Shown in pieces: positions 16,160 to 23,471 of a stretch of 64,000 nt of DNA. The translations under genes and the position numbers were made by a program. The stretch covers positions 310,001-374,000 of the forward strand of contig NZ_MUHR01000001.1 of assembly GCF_002105285.1 (NCBI RefSeq). The letters are read 5' to 3'. Numbering within the stretch: position 1 is the first letter of the stretch; the number at the start of each line of letters is the position of its first letter. Source of the DNA: Planktotalea arctica (GTDB taxonomy: Bacteria; Pseudomonadota; Alphaproteobacteria; Rhodobacterales; Rhodobacteraceae). The notes beneath the pieces were generated by a model. It saw only the letters and a program-made list of their open reading frames with translations. It was not told the DNA's origin and searched no databases.

Positions 16160-16183
16160 TCATATTCTATTTAATGAATATGA
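16160..16183. promoter_or_regulatory. Palindrome resembling a SqrR/BigR operator
   Basis: TCATATTC (16160-16167), TATTTAAT and GAATATGA (16176-16183) form a perfect 8-bp inverted repeat with an 8-nt spacer. It contains ATTC-N8-GAAT, the motif reported for the sulfide-responsive repressor SqrR. It lies directly upstream of the membrane protein's ribosome-binding site. Confidence 0.6.
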
Positions 16184-16278
16184 TTGCATGCGAAAAATGA
16201 AATGTGAAGCGTGAAAGGCGCAGGTCAGCTATGCGCGCCCTGCAAAAGGCGCGGTTCCAATTTCGGATTTTCCTTGTT

Positions 16279-19200
16279 TTATTGACCCAAAAGCCCTGAA
16301 ATGCGCGCACGCGCAGAATTGGAACGTGGCGTCCAAAGTCCACGATCAATCGCTTCCTGGAAGCGTTCAGCCATCTCGACTAGCGCGGACGGGTTGTGAT
16401 CGGCGATAAATTCTCGGGTTTCTTCGTCCTCTAGGAAGGCGGACTCGACCAGATCAAAGTGGTGGTTTTTCACAGCGCCAGTCGTGGCGGCAAAAGCGAA
16501 AAGGTAGTCGACTGTCGCCGCCATTTCAAATGCACCTTTGTAGCCGTGACGTTTGACGCCGTCGATCCATTTGGGGTTCACCACGCGCGAGCGCACAACG
16601 CGGCCGATCTCTTCGTCCAGCGTTCTGATGACTGGGCGCTCAGGGCGCGAATGATCGTTGTGATAGATCGGTCTGTCTTGGCCTTGCAGGGTGCTGACAG
16701 CAGCAGCAGCCCCGCCCTCAAATTGGTAATAATCATCGCTATCAAGCAGGTCATGTTCGCGGTTGTCTTGGTTCTGCACGATGGCTTCGGTTTGCTTGAG
16801 ACGGGTTTCGAAACCAGCGCGATCCCGTTTGCCTTCGCTTCCCACGCCATATGCGTAGCTGCCCCACTCCAAGTAGGCTTCGGCGAGGTCGGCTTTGTTG
16901 GCCCAAAGACGTTCATCGATCATCGCTTGCAAACCCGCGCCGTATGCGCCGGGTTTGGAGCCGAAGACGCGCGATGTGTTTCCTTCGGATTTTGCCCGCG
17001 CAGCGGCAGGGTTTTGATCGGGCGATTCATCTAGCGCCATGACCGCTTTGGCGGCACTATCCATGAGGGAGATAAGCTGCGGAAATGCATCGCGGAAGAA
17101 GCCGGAAATCCTAAGTGTCACATCCACGCGAGGGCGGCCAAGCACGCCTTCGGGGAGGACTTCAAAACCTGTCACACGGCGGTTGGCGCTGTCCCATTTC
17201 GGCTTGACCCCCATCAGCGCGAGGGCCTGCGCGATGTCGTCGCCGCCCGTGCGCATGTTTGCAGTGCCCCATGCGGTTAGCAGCATCGTGCGGGGCCAAT
17301 CACCGTGGGTTTGCAGATGTTTTTCGATGAGCAGGTTTGCGGATTTCCAGCCCAAGGCCCAAGCGGTTGGTGTTGGCACAGCGCGGCTATCGACAGAGAA
17401 GAAATTGCGCCCCGTGGGGAGCACGTCGAGGCGCCCGCGCGTGGGCGCGCCAGACGGGGCAGGGGCGATGAATTTGCCCTCAAGCGCGGTAAGCAGGCCG
17501 TTCATTTCAGATGGACCGCAACTGCGCAGGTTGGGCATTACTGTGGCGTGAAAGCCTTCTAGAACGAGCGCGGTGGCTTTGAAATGTTCGGGTGTTTCGG
17601 GCCAAGCGATGGCGTGCTGCGCGAGCATTTCGAGGCGTTCAATCGTATCGCCATTCGAGCGCCATGTATCCGTGCCTATGCTTTCGAGAAATTTATGTCG
17701 CGGCCCTGTGTATGGCGTTCCCATATCGCAATCGAGTGGATCAATATCGACGCCGCAATCAATGGCAAGTGCGCGGATCAGGGAGGCATCGCCGCCTTTA
17801 CCATCCCCGCGCGGGACGCGGACCAAAGCGATGGCGAGGTCGCGTTCTAAGTCGCATTCTGGCGAAGAGCCGAAGATGTGCAAGCCGTCTCGGATCTGCG
17901 CTTCTTTCAGCTCGCACAGGTAGGAATCTAGCTTGGCCAGATCGCCGTCTTCATCATTGCCAGTCAGCCCTGCGTCTTTGTCGAGACCTGTTGAGGACGT
18001 CATGCTCAGGATTTCACGGCGAAGGTATTCGATGCGGCGCGGATCGATGCCGGCGGCTTCATAGTATTCGTCTACCAGTGCCTCTAGGTCCTTCAAAGGA
18101 CCGTAAGTTTCGGCGCGCCCTAAAGGCGGCGTGAGGTGGTCGATGATCACTGCCTGCGAACGGCGCTTGGCCTGAGTGCCCTCACCTGGATCATTGACGA
18201 TGAAGGGATAGATATGCGGCGTGGGGCCAAAGACGGCCTCGGGCATGCAATTTTCGCTAAGCGCAATCGCCTTACCGGGGAGCCACTCCAAATTGCCGTG
18301 CTTGCCCATGTGAACGATCGCATGCGCGCCCTGCACAAAGCGCAGCCACATGTAGAAGGCGAGATAGTTGTGTGGTGGCGCGAGATCGGGGGAATGATAT
18401 GTGTCGGTCGGATCAATGTTGTAGCCGCGTGCGGGCTGGATACCGACAACAGTGTTGCCGTATTTCAGGATGGAGAGTTTGAAGCCCTCGGGCGTCATGA
18501 ACGGATCTTTTTCAGGCGCGCCCCAACGGGTAGTGATCTGTTCGCGCACCTCAAACGGGAGTGCGTTGAAGTGCTGTTTGTAGATATCCAACGGCAACAC
18601 TTCGCCGCCCTCTTTGTTGGCGCGATCCGTCAGCCAGTTTGTTGGGCCAGCCATGATCTGCTGCATCAGTGCATCGCTGTCTTGCGGCGGATTGACGACT
18701 GAATAGCCGGATTTTTGCAACTCATGCAGCACATTTACGGTCGCCGCAGGCGTATCCAGCCCGACACCGTTGGCGAGACGCCCGTCCTTGTTTGGATAAT
18801 TTGCTAGAACCAGAGCAACTTGACGGTTTTTAGGCGACGCTGCGCGTAATTTGGCCCAGTTCGCGGCAAGTTTAGCAACAAATCCAATACGATCCCCTTG
18901 GGCGCGATAGGTTGCGATGGGACATTCTGTGGCCTTATCGAAGTAGGCTTCGCCCTTAAATGAGACCGCTCTTGAAAGGATTCGTCCATCAACTTCTGGC
19001 AGAGCCACGTTCATGGCGATGTCACGGCCAGAGAGACCTGTAAGGCCGGATGCCCATGCTTCCTCGGTCGAGCCTGATAGCACGGTTTGAAAAATTGGCG
19101 CATCGTTTGCCACTGGCATCGTGAGTGGATTTACAGGGCTGTTGTCGCCTGCGTGCGGCGAGCCGACGGCGAAGGACGTGCAATTCAGGATGACCGAGGG

Positions 19201-19971
19201 CGGCGCGGCGCTGAACACTTGCTCTAATGTGGCCACGCTGACGGGGTCCTTGAGCGATGCAACGAAGAGAGGCAGAGGGTTAAGGCCCTCGCTCAGCAGT
19301 GCTTTGGTGAGGCGATTGATAGGGTGCAAGCCTGCCCCCTGAACGAGAGCGCGATAAAAGATGATAGGGACGACAGGCGCGCCATCTTTCCAGCCCTCTT
19401 GGGCTGCGGACAGGCCGGAAATGCCTGCGCCGGGCCAATAGACGCCTGCACGCAAAAGCGGCGATGCGGAACTGGGTTTGTCTGCGCCATCCAGCATGGA
19501 TTTGGCGTAGCGCAGCAAGTTTTGCGCGTTATCGGGCCCACCCTCGACGCAGTAAGCCCAGAAGGCATCGTAGTCTTCATCTGGGATGGTGCTAAGGCGG
19601 CGCAACTCTTCGTCAGGTTTATCATCGCCCGGCAGCAGCGCTAAAGGAACGCCCGCTTCGTGCATGCGCGCTGCATATTGCTCGGACCCGTATTTCCAAT
19701 AACCGACACCGCCAAGAACGCGCGCAATCACCAGTTTGGATTTGCTGGCGCACTCGTCAATATGCAGATCGACCGACATGGGGTGCATCAGGTGCATCAT
19801 GCTGGCAAGGCGCAGTGATGGTGGCTTTTCGATATGCGCGCGCGCATCCGAGAGTGCGGCGAGTTCTGTATCAGCGGCAGAAATGATCACCACATCCGCA
19901 GGGGTTTGCCCTAGATCAACGGGTTCTTTACCATCATCAATGGAACCGGGCGTGGCGGCGAGCAGGTGCAT
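16279..19971 (-). CDS. cobN: Cobaltochelatase subunit CobN
   Basis: A 1230-residue protein of the CobN/BchH Mg-chelatase large-subunit family: MHLLAATPGSIDDG at the start, the TDRANKEGGEVLPLDIYKQHF and TTRWGAPEKDPF region, and GYNIDPTDTYHSPDLAPPHNYLAFYMWL followed by HMGKHGNLEWLPGKAIALS, a strongly conserved block. It inserts cobalt into hydrogenobyrinic acid a,c-diamide together with CobS and CobT (not in the window), marking the aerobic (late cobalt insertion) cobalamin pathway. The ATG at 19971 is preceded by AGG. Length is normal. Its neighbours are cobW upstream and the unknown membrane protein plus cobO downstream. Confidence 0.96.
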   Translation of the reverse strand: MHLLAATPGSIDDGKEPVDLGQTPADVVIISAADTELAALSDARAHIEKPPSLRLASMMHLMHPMSVDLHIDECASKSKLVIARVLGGVGYWKYGSEQYAARMHEAGVPLALLPGDDKPDEELRRLSTIPDEDYDAFWAYCVEGGPDNAQNLLRYAKSMLDGADKPSSASPLLRAGVYWPGAGISGLSAAQEGWKDGAPVVPIIFYRALVQGAGLHPINRLTKALLSEGLNPLPLFVASLKDPVSVATLEQVFSAAPPSVILNCTSFAVGSPHAGDNSPVNPLTMPVANDAPIFQTVLSGSTEEAWASGLTGLSGRDIAMNVALPEVDGRILSRAVSFKGEAYFDKATECPIATYRAQGDRIGFVAKLAANWAKLRAASPKNRQVALVLANYPNKDGRLANGVGLDTPAATVNVLHELQKSGYSVVNPPQDSDALMQQIMAGPTNWLTDRANKEGGEVLPLDIYKQHFNALPFEVREQITTRWGAPEKDPFMTPEGFKLSILKYGNTVVGIQPARGYNIDPTDTYHSPDLAPPHNYLAFYMWLRFVQGAHAIVHMGKHGNLEWLPGKAIALSENCMPEAVFGPTPHIYPFIVNDPGEGTQAKRRSQAVIIDHLTPPLGRAETYGPLKDLEALVDEYYEAAGIDPRRIEYLRREILSMTSSTGLDKDAGLTGNDEDGDLAKLDSYLCELKEAQIRDGLHIFGSSPECDLERDLAIALVRVPRGDGKGGDASLIRALAIDCGVDIDPLDCDMGTPYTGPRHKFLESIGTDTWRSNGDTIERLEMLAQHAIAWPETPEHFKATALVLEGFHATVMPNLRSCGPSEMNGLLTALEGKFIAPAPSGAPTRGRLDVLPTGRNFFSVDSRAVPTPTAWALGWKSANLLIEKHLQTHGDWPRTMLLTAWGTANMRTGGDDIAQALALMGVKPKWDSANRRVTGFEVLPEGVLGRPRVDVTLRISGFFRDAFPQLISLMDSAAKAVMALDESPDQNPAAARAKSEGNTSRVFGSKPGAYGAGLQAMIDERLWANKADLAEAYLEWGSYAYGVGSEGKRDRAGFETRLKQTEAIVQNQDNREHDLLDSDDYYQFEGGAAAAVSTLQGQDRPIYHNDHSRPERPVIRTLDEEIGRVVRSRVVNPKWIDGVKRHGYKGAFEMAATVDYLFAFAATTGAVKNHHFDLVESAFLEDEETREFIADHNPSALVEMAERFQEAIDRGLWTPRSNSARARISGLLGQ

Positions 19972-20040
19972 GGGACAAACCTATCAGTTGTGCGCAAGCT
20001 GCGCTTGGTGCATTGCGGGGCAAGTGAAAAGGACAAACAG

Positions 20041-20202
20041 ATGAACACCAACAAACCCGACACGTCGAATTTCGGCAACAGCACGTATAACAAGCATGAT
20101 GATCACAAAGGTCACGCCCCCCGCCGTGCACGCGGCAAGAAGCGCCTGACCAAGGAAGAAATGCTTGAGCAGATGAAAAAGAACGCTGAGACCAAAGCCT
20201 AG
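20041..20202 (+). CDS. Small basic conserved-looking hypothetical protein
   Basis: A 53-residue protein starting MNTNKPDTSNFGNSTYNKHD, with a basic centre (PRRARGKKRLTKEEMLEQMKK) and no membrane segment. AAGGACAAACAG before the ATG is a good ribosome-binding site, and codon use is like that of the neighbours. It lies between cobN and the GNAT gene on the opposite strand, ending 2 nt from the GNAT stop. I do not recognise a domain. The charged C-terminal helix suggests a nucleic-acid or protein contact, but this is a guess. Confidence 0.6.
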   Translation: MNTNKPDTSNFGNSTYNKHDDHKGHAPRRARGKKRLTKEEMLEQMKKNAETKA

Positions 20203-20204
20203 GC

Positions 20205-20654
20205 TCACAACAGTTTTTCCATAAAGACGCTTTCGGGGGCCTCGACGTAGCTCCCGAAGGGGCCGCAAAATGTGAATCCGTGACGTTGATAAAGGCGATG
20301 GGCGGCGTATAACACGTCGCCCGTTTCTAATTTGAGTGCAGGCAGGTCTAGTCCGCGTGCCGTGTCCTCGATTTGACGCAGCAGCGCGGCGGCGACGCCT
20401 TTGCCGCGCGCGGCCTCGGAGGTGAACATTGATTTCACCTCGCCATATCCATCCTTTATCGCCAAAGCCCCTGTGCCGATCACTGCATCCCCCTCGCGCG
20501 CGGCAAAAAGGTGGATGTTGTCCGCCGCAAGCGCATCGAGCTCAAGGAAATGACAGGCATCCGCAGAGAATAGCGAGAGCATGAGCGCATGGCTCTGCTC
20601 CAGCAATTCTTTCGTACCGCTAGCGTGGGGGGTGCTCGGCTCGACGATAATCAT
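20205..20654 (-). CDS. GNAT-family N-acetyltransferase
   Basis: A 149-residue single-domain GNAT. Motif A is VKSMFTSEAARGKGVAAALLRQIEDTA (about 73-99), where RGKGVA binds acetyl-CoA. Motif B is ALKLETGDVLYAAHRLYQRHGFTFCGPF. It transfers an acetyl group to an unknown small molecule or protein amine. The start overlaps the cobW stop by one base (TGATG), so the two are translationally coupled, but no mechanistic link with cobalamin synthesis is evident. Confidence 0.88.
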   Translation of the reverse strand: MIIVEPSTPHASGTKELLEQSHALMLSLFSADACHFLELDALAADNIHLFAAREGDAVIGTGALAIKDGYGEVKSMFTSEAARGKGVAAALLRQIEDTARGLDLPALKLETGDVLYAAHRLYQRHGFTFCGPFGSYVEAPESVFMEKLL

Positions 20655-21730
20655 CAGGCCATGAGTGCCTTTTCGATAGCGGCGCGGTCCAGGCCTGTTT
20701 GCCCGATAACCACAAGGCGCGTGATGCGTGCATCACTGCCGAAGGGCTTGTCGAAATAAGTGTCTACGCGCGGACCAACGGCCTGAAGCGTCAGGCGCAT
20801 GGGCTTGCCTGTCACGGCGGCAAATCCCTTGAGACGCAAGATGTCATGCGCGCGGATTACGTCAGCGAGTTGTTCGGCGTAGGCGCTCGCATCGGTGATT
20901 TCACCGCGTTCGAACACGAAGCTCTCAAATGCGTCGTGATCATGCTCATGATGGTGATGATCGCTGTGATGATCATCGTGGTGGTCGTCGTCATGATCAT
21001 GGTGGTGATGGTGCACTTCGTGACGCGATTCCATGTCTCCCTCTGCGCCGATGCCTTGGCCAAGGAGCACATCCACAGGCAATGCGCCCATGGTGGATTT
21101 GACGACCTGCACGCCTTTGCGGCTGGAGGCCTTTAACTTGGCCGCGAGCGCCTCGGACTCCTCTGCGCCCAAAAGATCAGATTTATTGACGACAATCATA
21201 TCTGCACAGGCGATTTGATCCTCGAACAATTCGGACAGCGGCGTCTCGTGATCGAGGTTCTCATCCATAGCGCGCTGGGCGTCCACCGCCGCGACGTTAT
21301 GGGCGAAACGGCCCTCGGAGACGGCTTTGCCATCCACCACGGTCACAACACCATCGACGGTGACTTGCGTGGAAATCTCGGGCCAGTTGAAGGCTCGGAT
21401 CAGCGGTTGAGGCAGGGCAAGGCCGGAGGTTTCGATCACAATGTGATCGGGGCGGTTTTCACGCGCCAGCAGCTTTTCCATCGTGGGTACAAAATCATCA
21501 GCCACAGTGCAGCAAATGCAACCGTTGGAAAGCTCCATGATATCATCCTCGGTGCATGTTTCATCGCCGCATCCCTTTAGGATGTCACCGTCCACGCCCA
21601 GATCGCCGAACTCATTAATGATCAGCGCGATGCGCTTTCCATTCGCGTTTTGCAGCATGTGACGGATCAGCGTGGTCTTGCCCGCGCCGAGAAAACCGGT
21701 GATGACAGTGGCAGGAATTTTAGCAGGCAT
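20654..21730 (-). CDS. cobW: CobW-type COG0523 GTPase (metallochaperone)
   Basis: A 358-residue G3E GTPase: P-loop GFLGAGKT (12-19), the metal-binding CICC motif (71-74, in NGCICCT), NKSD (182-185), and a very His/Asp-rich stretch at residues 237-266 with about 16 His that could hold metal. COG0523 proteins deliver metals; CobW acts in cobalamin-synthesis clusters. The ATG at 21730 begins the conserved PAKIPATVITGFLGAGKT segment, and GGAG precedes it; the longer open frame to 21904 overlaps the divergent DUF1636 gene and is rejected. It sits 46 nt from that divergent gene and upstream of a GNAT and cobN. Confidence 0.92.
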   Translation of the reverse strand: MPAKIPATVITGFLGAGKTTLIRHMLQNANGKRIALIINEFGDLGVDGDILKGCGDETCTEDDIMELSNGCICCTVADDFVPTMEKLLARENRPDHIVIETSGLALPQPLIRAFNWPEISTQVTVDGVVTVVDGKAVSEGRFAHNVAAVDAQRAMDENLDHETPLSELFEDQIACADMIVVNKSDLLGAEESEALAAKLKASSRKGVQVVKSTMGALPVDVLLGQGIGAEGDMESRHEVHHHHHDHDDDHHDDHHSDHHHHEHDHDAFESFVFERGEITDASAYAEQLADVIRAHDILRLKGFAAVTGKPMRLTLQAVGPRVDTYFDKPFGSDARITRLVVIGQTGLDRAAIEKALMA

Positions 21731-21776
21731 GTGTAAGTCTCCAATCGAGGGACGAATGTGCGAATGAGGGCCGTTT

Positions 21777-22121
21777 ATGGGACTGCGCGTTATAATTTGC
21801 GACACATGTGCCGCTGTTGGCGAAGCGCCGCAAGGGGCGGCCTTCGCGGAAAAGTTGCGAGGACGGGTTCCCGCGGGAGTTAGTGTTGAAACAACGTCGT
21901 GCATGAACCAATGTGATCGGCCCGTTTCCTTGGCTTTGCGCGCCGAGGGCCACGATATCTATTTGTTTCATAGCGTCGATCCCGCGCGCGACCTGGACGA
22001 TGCAGTTGCGCTGATCACGCTCTATGCACAGGCCGAGGGGGGCACCATCACAGATGCCCGCCCCGCGGGCCGTTTGCGGCATTGCCTGACAGGTCGAATT
22101 CCCGGACCCGCGCCGCGCTAG
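21777..22121 (+). CDS. DUF1636-type metal-binding (2Fe-2S ferredoxin-like) protein
   Basis: A 114-residue protein with Cys8, Cys11, Cys42 and Cys46 (ICDTCAAVG and TSCMNQCDRP), the four-cysteine arrangement of DUF1636 and thioredoxin-like ferredoxins. DUF1636 genes are often found in cobalamin and cobalt clusters, as here between cobW and cbtA. GAGGG precedes the ATG. It is divergent from cobW and convergent with cbtA (4-nt gap). A role in cluster or metal handling for corrin synthesis is inferred. Confidence 0.83.
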   Translation: MGLRVIICDTCAAVGEAPQGAAFAEKLRGRVPAGVSVETTSCMNQCDRPVSLALRAEGHDIYLFHSVDPARDLDDAVALITLYAQAEGGTITDARPAGRLRHCLTGRIPGPAPR

Positions 22122-22125
22122 GGGA

Positions 22126-22809
22126 TCAACCCTCATTGGACCTTGTCCAAAACCAGGCACAGAGGAAGCCGAGGATGCTCCAACCCGCTAACGCCGTGCC
22201 AAAGCTTAGTGCCGCGAAACGCGCAGACAACTCTGGGGGGGCAACGCCGAAATAGGTATCCAGATACGGTGCGCCGATGATGTGCGGCGCAAGGAGTAGG
22301 GGGATGCTAAGCAGCGCCATCCAGCCTTTGCCAAACGCGATCAAGGCCAGCGCTAGGGCGCTCGCGATGATTGTCGCGGCCCACCATGCTTGGCGCGGTC
22401 CCACCTCTGACCCGATGGCACCGGGCAGAACTGGCGGCTGGCCGATGCCGGGCGCAAGTTGAACCGCGATAAAGCCTGCAACGCCCCAGATAAGGCCTGT
22501 GCGCGGCGTAAGTTTGTGGCCCTTGCCATCCGCCAGCACCATCAGGGCGAGCAGGATCAGACCATAGCCGGTGTACGTCACCATGTTGAACGCAACCGTC
22601 ATACCATGGCGCGCGAAATCATTACCTAAAGCGGGCTGGGCGCGATCAGACTGGGTCGATCCATCCGTGGCGAAATGCACGCGTTCGCCGGTTTCATACA
22701 GCTCTCCCTCCATCAAGTGCGGGATAACAAACGAAAACTGCAACAGAGCGGCAATCAGCCCTGCAGCAACGCCAGCGAGCAACGCGCTGGACAGCAAATT
22801 TTTAGTCAT
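22126..22809 (-). CDS. cbtA: CbtA-type cobalt transporter subunit
   Basis: A 227-residue protein with about five to six membrane helices (LLSSALLAGVAAGLIAALLQF, then GYGLILLALMVLA, GLIWGVAGFIAVQL and others). The N-terminal LLSSALLAGVAAGL and the PGIGQPPVLPG loop are typical of CbtA. It is 20 nt downstream of cbtB and under the same cobalamin riboswitch. CbtA/CbtB are predicted cobalt permease components identified by their riboswitches. Confidence 0.92.
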   Translation of the reverse strand: MTKNLLSSALLAGVAAGLIAALLQFSFVIPHLMEGELYETGERVHFATDGSTQSDRAQPALGNDFARHGMTVAFNMVTYTGYGLILLALMVLADGKGHKLTPRTGLIWGVAGFIAVQLAPGIGQPPVLPGAIGSEVGPRQAWWAATIIASALALALIAFGKGWMALLSIPLLLAPHIIGAPYLDTYFGVAPPELSARFAALSFGTALAGWSILGFLCAWFWTRSNEG

Positions 22810-22829
22810 TTGAAGCTAAAAAGCTGTGC

Positions 22830-23000
22830 TTAGTGGCAGGGGAATGCCATCGCGTGACGCTGGTCGTGCGCCGCGTCGTGCAAAACTGTCGCTTGGGCGA
22901 TGCCGGACGCCATCAGCAAGAACACGCCTGCGAGAACTGCGATCGCAAGGCCCATTGCAGAATTGTCGGAGCGTTCGATGGAAGCTGTTTGAGTCGTCAT
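22830..23000 (-). CDS. cbtB: CbtB-type cobalt transporter subunit
   Basis: A 56-residue protein with one membrane helix (MGLAIAVLAGVFLLMASGIA) and a C-terminal His-rich tail ending HDAAHDQRHAMAFPCH, with His41, His45, His49 and His56, which matches the CbtB metal-binding pattern. The start is fixed by the strong site AAAGGAG just before the ATG at 23000. A short hairpin (CCGTC-GGGTGT-GACGG) sits immediately upstream of this site and could control access to it. It is the first gene after the cobalamin riboswitch. Confidence 0.93.
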   Translation of the reverse strand: MTTQTASIERSDNSAMGLAIAVLAGVFLLMASGIAQATVLHDAAHDQRHAMAFPCH

Positions 23001-23049
23001 GTTTCTTCTCCTTTGAACCGTCACACCCGACGGCCGTTTTGGTTTCACT

Positions 23050-23253
23050 CATGCAAGGCAGGTCTCCTGGCTCGCGGGTCGATGTGTTTTGGCGTCTTCC
23101 CAAACCCGAAAGAGGTTCAGTGACTTGTTGCCTCACACTCACCGCTTACAGTCGCGGGGGCGGCTGTGGCTTAAGGCTCCTGATTGGATCACCCCGTCCA
23201 CATTCCCATTTTATCCGTTGAGCGCTTTGCGCCGCTACACGGATACCATACAT
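23050..23253 (-). promoter_or_regulatory. Cobalamin (B12) riboswitch
   Basis: On the minus strand the leader carries the conserved blocks AATGGGAATGTGGACG, GCCACAGCCGCCCCCGCGAC with TGTAAGCGG, and the B12 box GAGCCAGGAGACCTGCC (23073-23057), followed by a hairpin next to the cbtB ribosome-binding site. The element binds adenosylcobalamin or a related cobalamin and represses cobalt uptake, probably at translation initiation because no intrinsic terminator with a T-run lies between it and cbtB. Confidence 0.96.
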
Positions 23254-23259
23254 GGACTC

Positions 23260-23288
23260 AGATGGCCTTGAATCGCTGCGCAGGTCAA
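23260..23288 (-). promoter_or_regulatory. Candidate promoter of the riboswitch-cbtBA transcript
   Basis: TTGACC (23288-23283), a 17-nt spacer and CCATCT (23265-23260). The expected start point, about 23253, falls exactly at the 5' end of the riboswitch structure. The -10 match is poor. Confidence 0.45.
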
Positions 23289-23471
23289 GGCTGATTGCGA
23301 CATACACACTGCCCAATGCGAACCGCACTAAACTGCGCATATGCGCTGAAATACGCGATATTTTGTCGATAACTCGCGTAGCACGCCCAGATGCAGCGCC
23401 GCTCGCGTTGACAGGCGCGGGCGCGCTGATCACAGTCTTCGCTCAGGGAATCACTGACGAGATCGGCGAAA

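Noticed and set aside
16234-16253. CGCGCC-N8-GGCGCG hairpin downstream of cobN as a terminator
   Set aside because: A stem exists but no T-run follows on either strand, so it is not a convincing intrinsic terminator.
20857-21136. His/Met-rich frames on both strands opposite the His-rich part of cobW
   Set aside because: Artefacts of the CAC/CAT/GAT low-complexity repeat that encodes the His-rich block.
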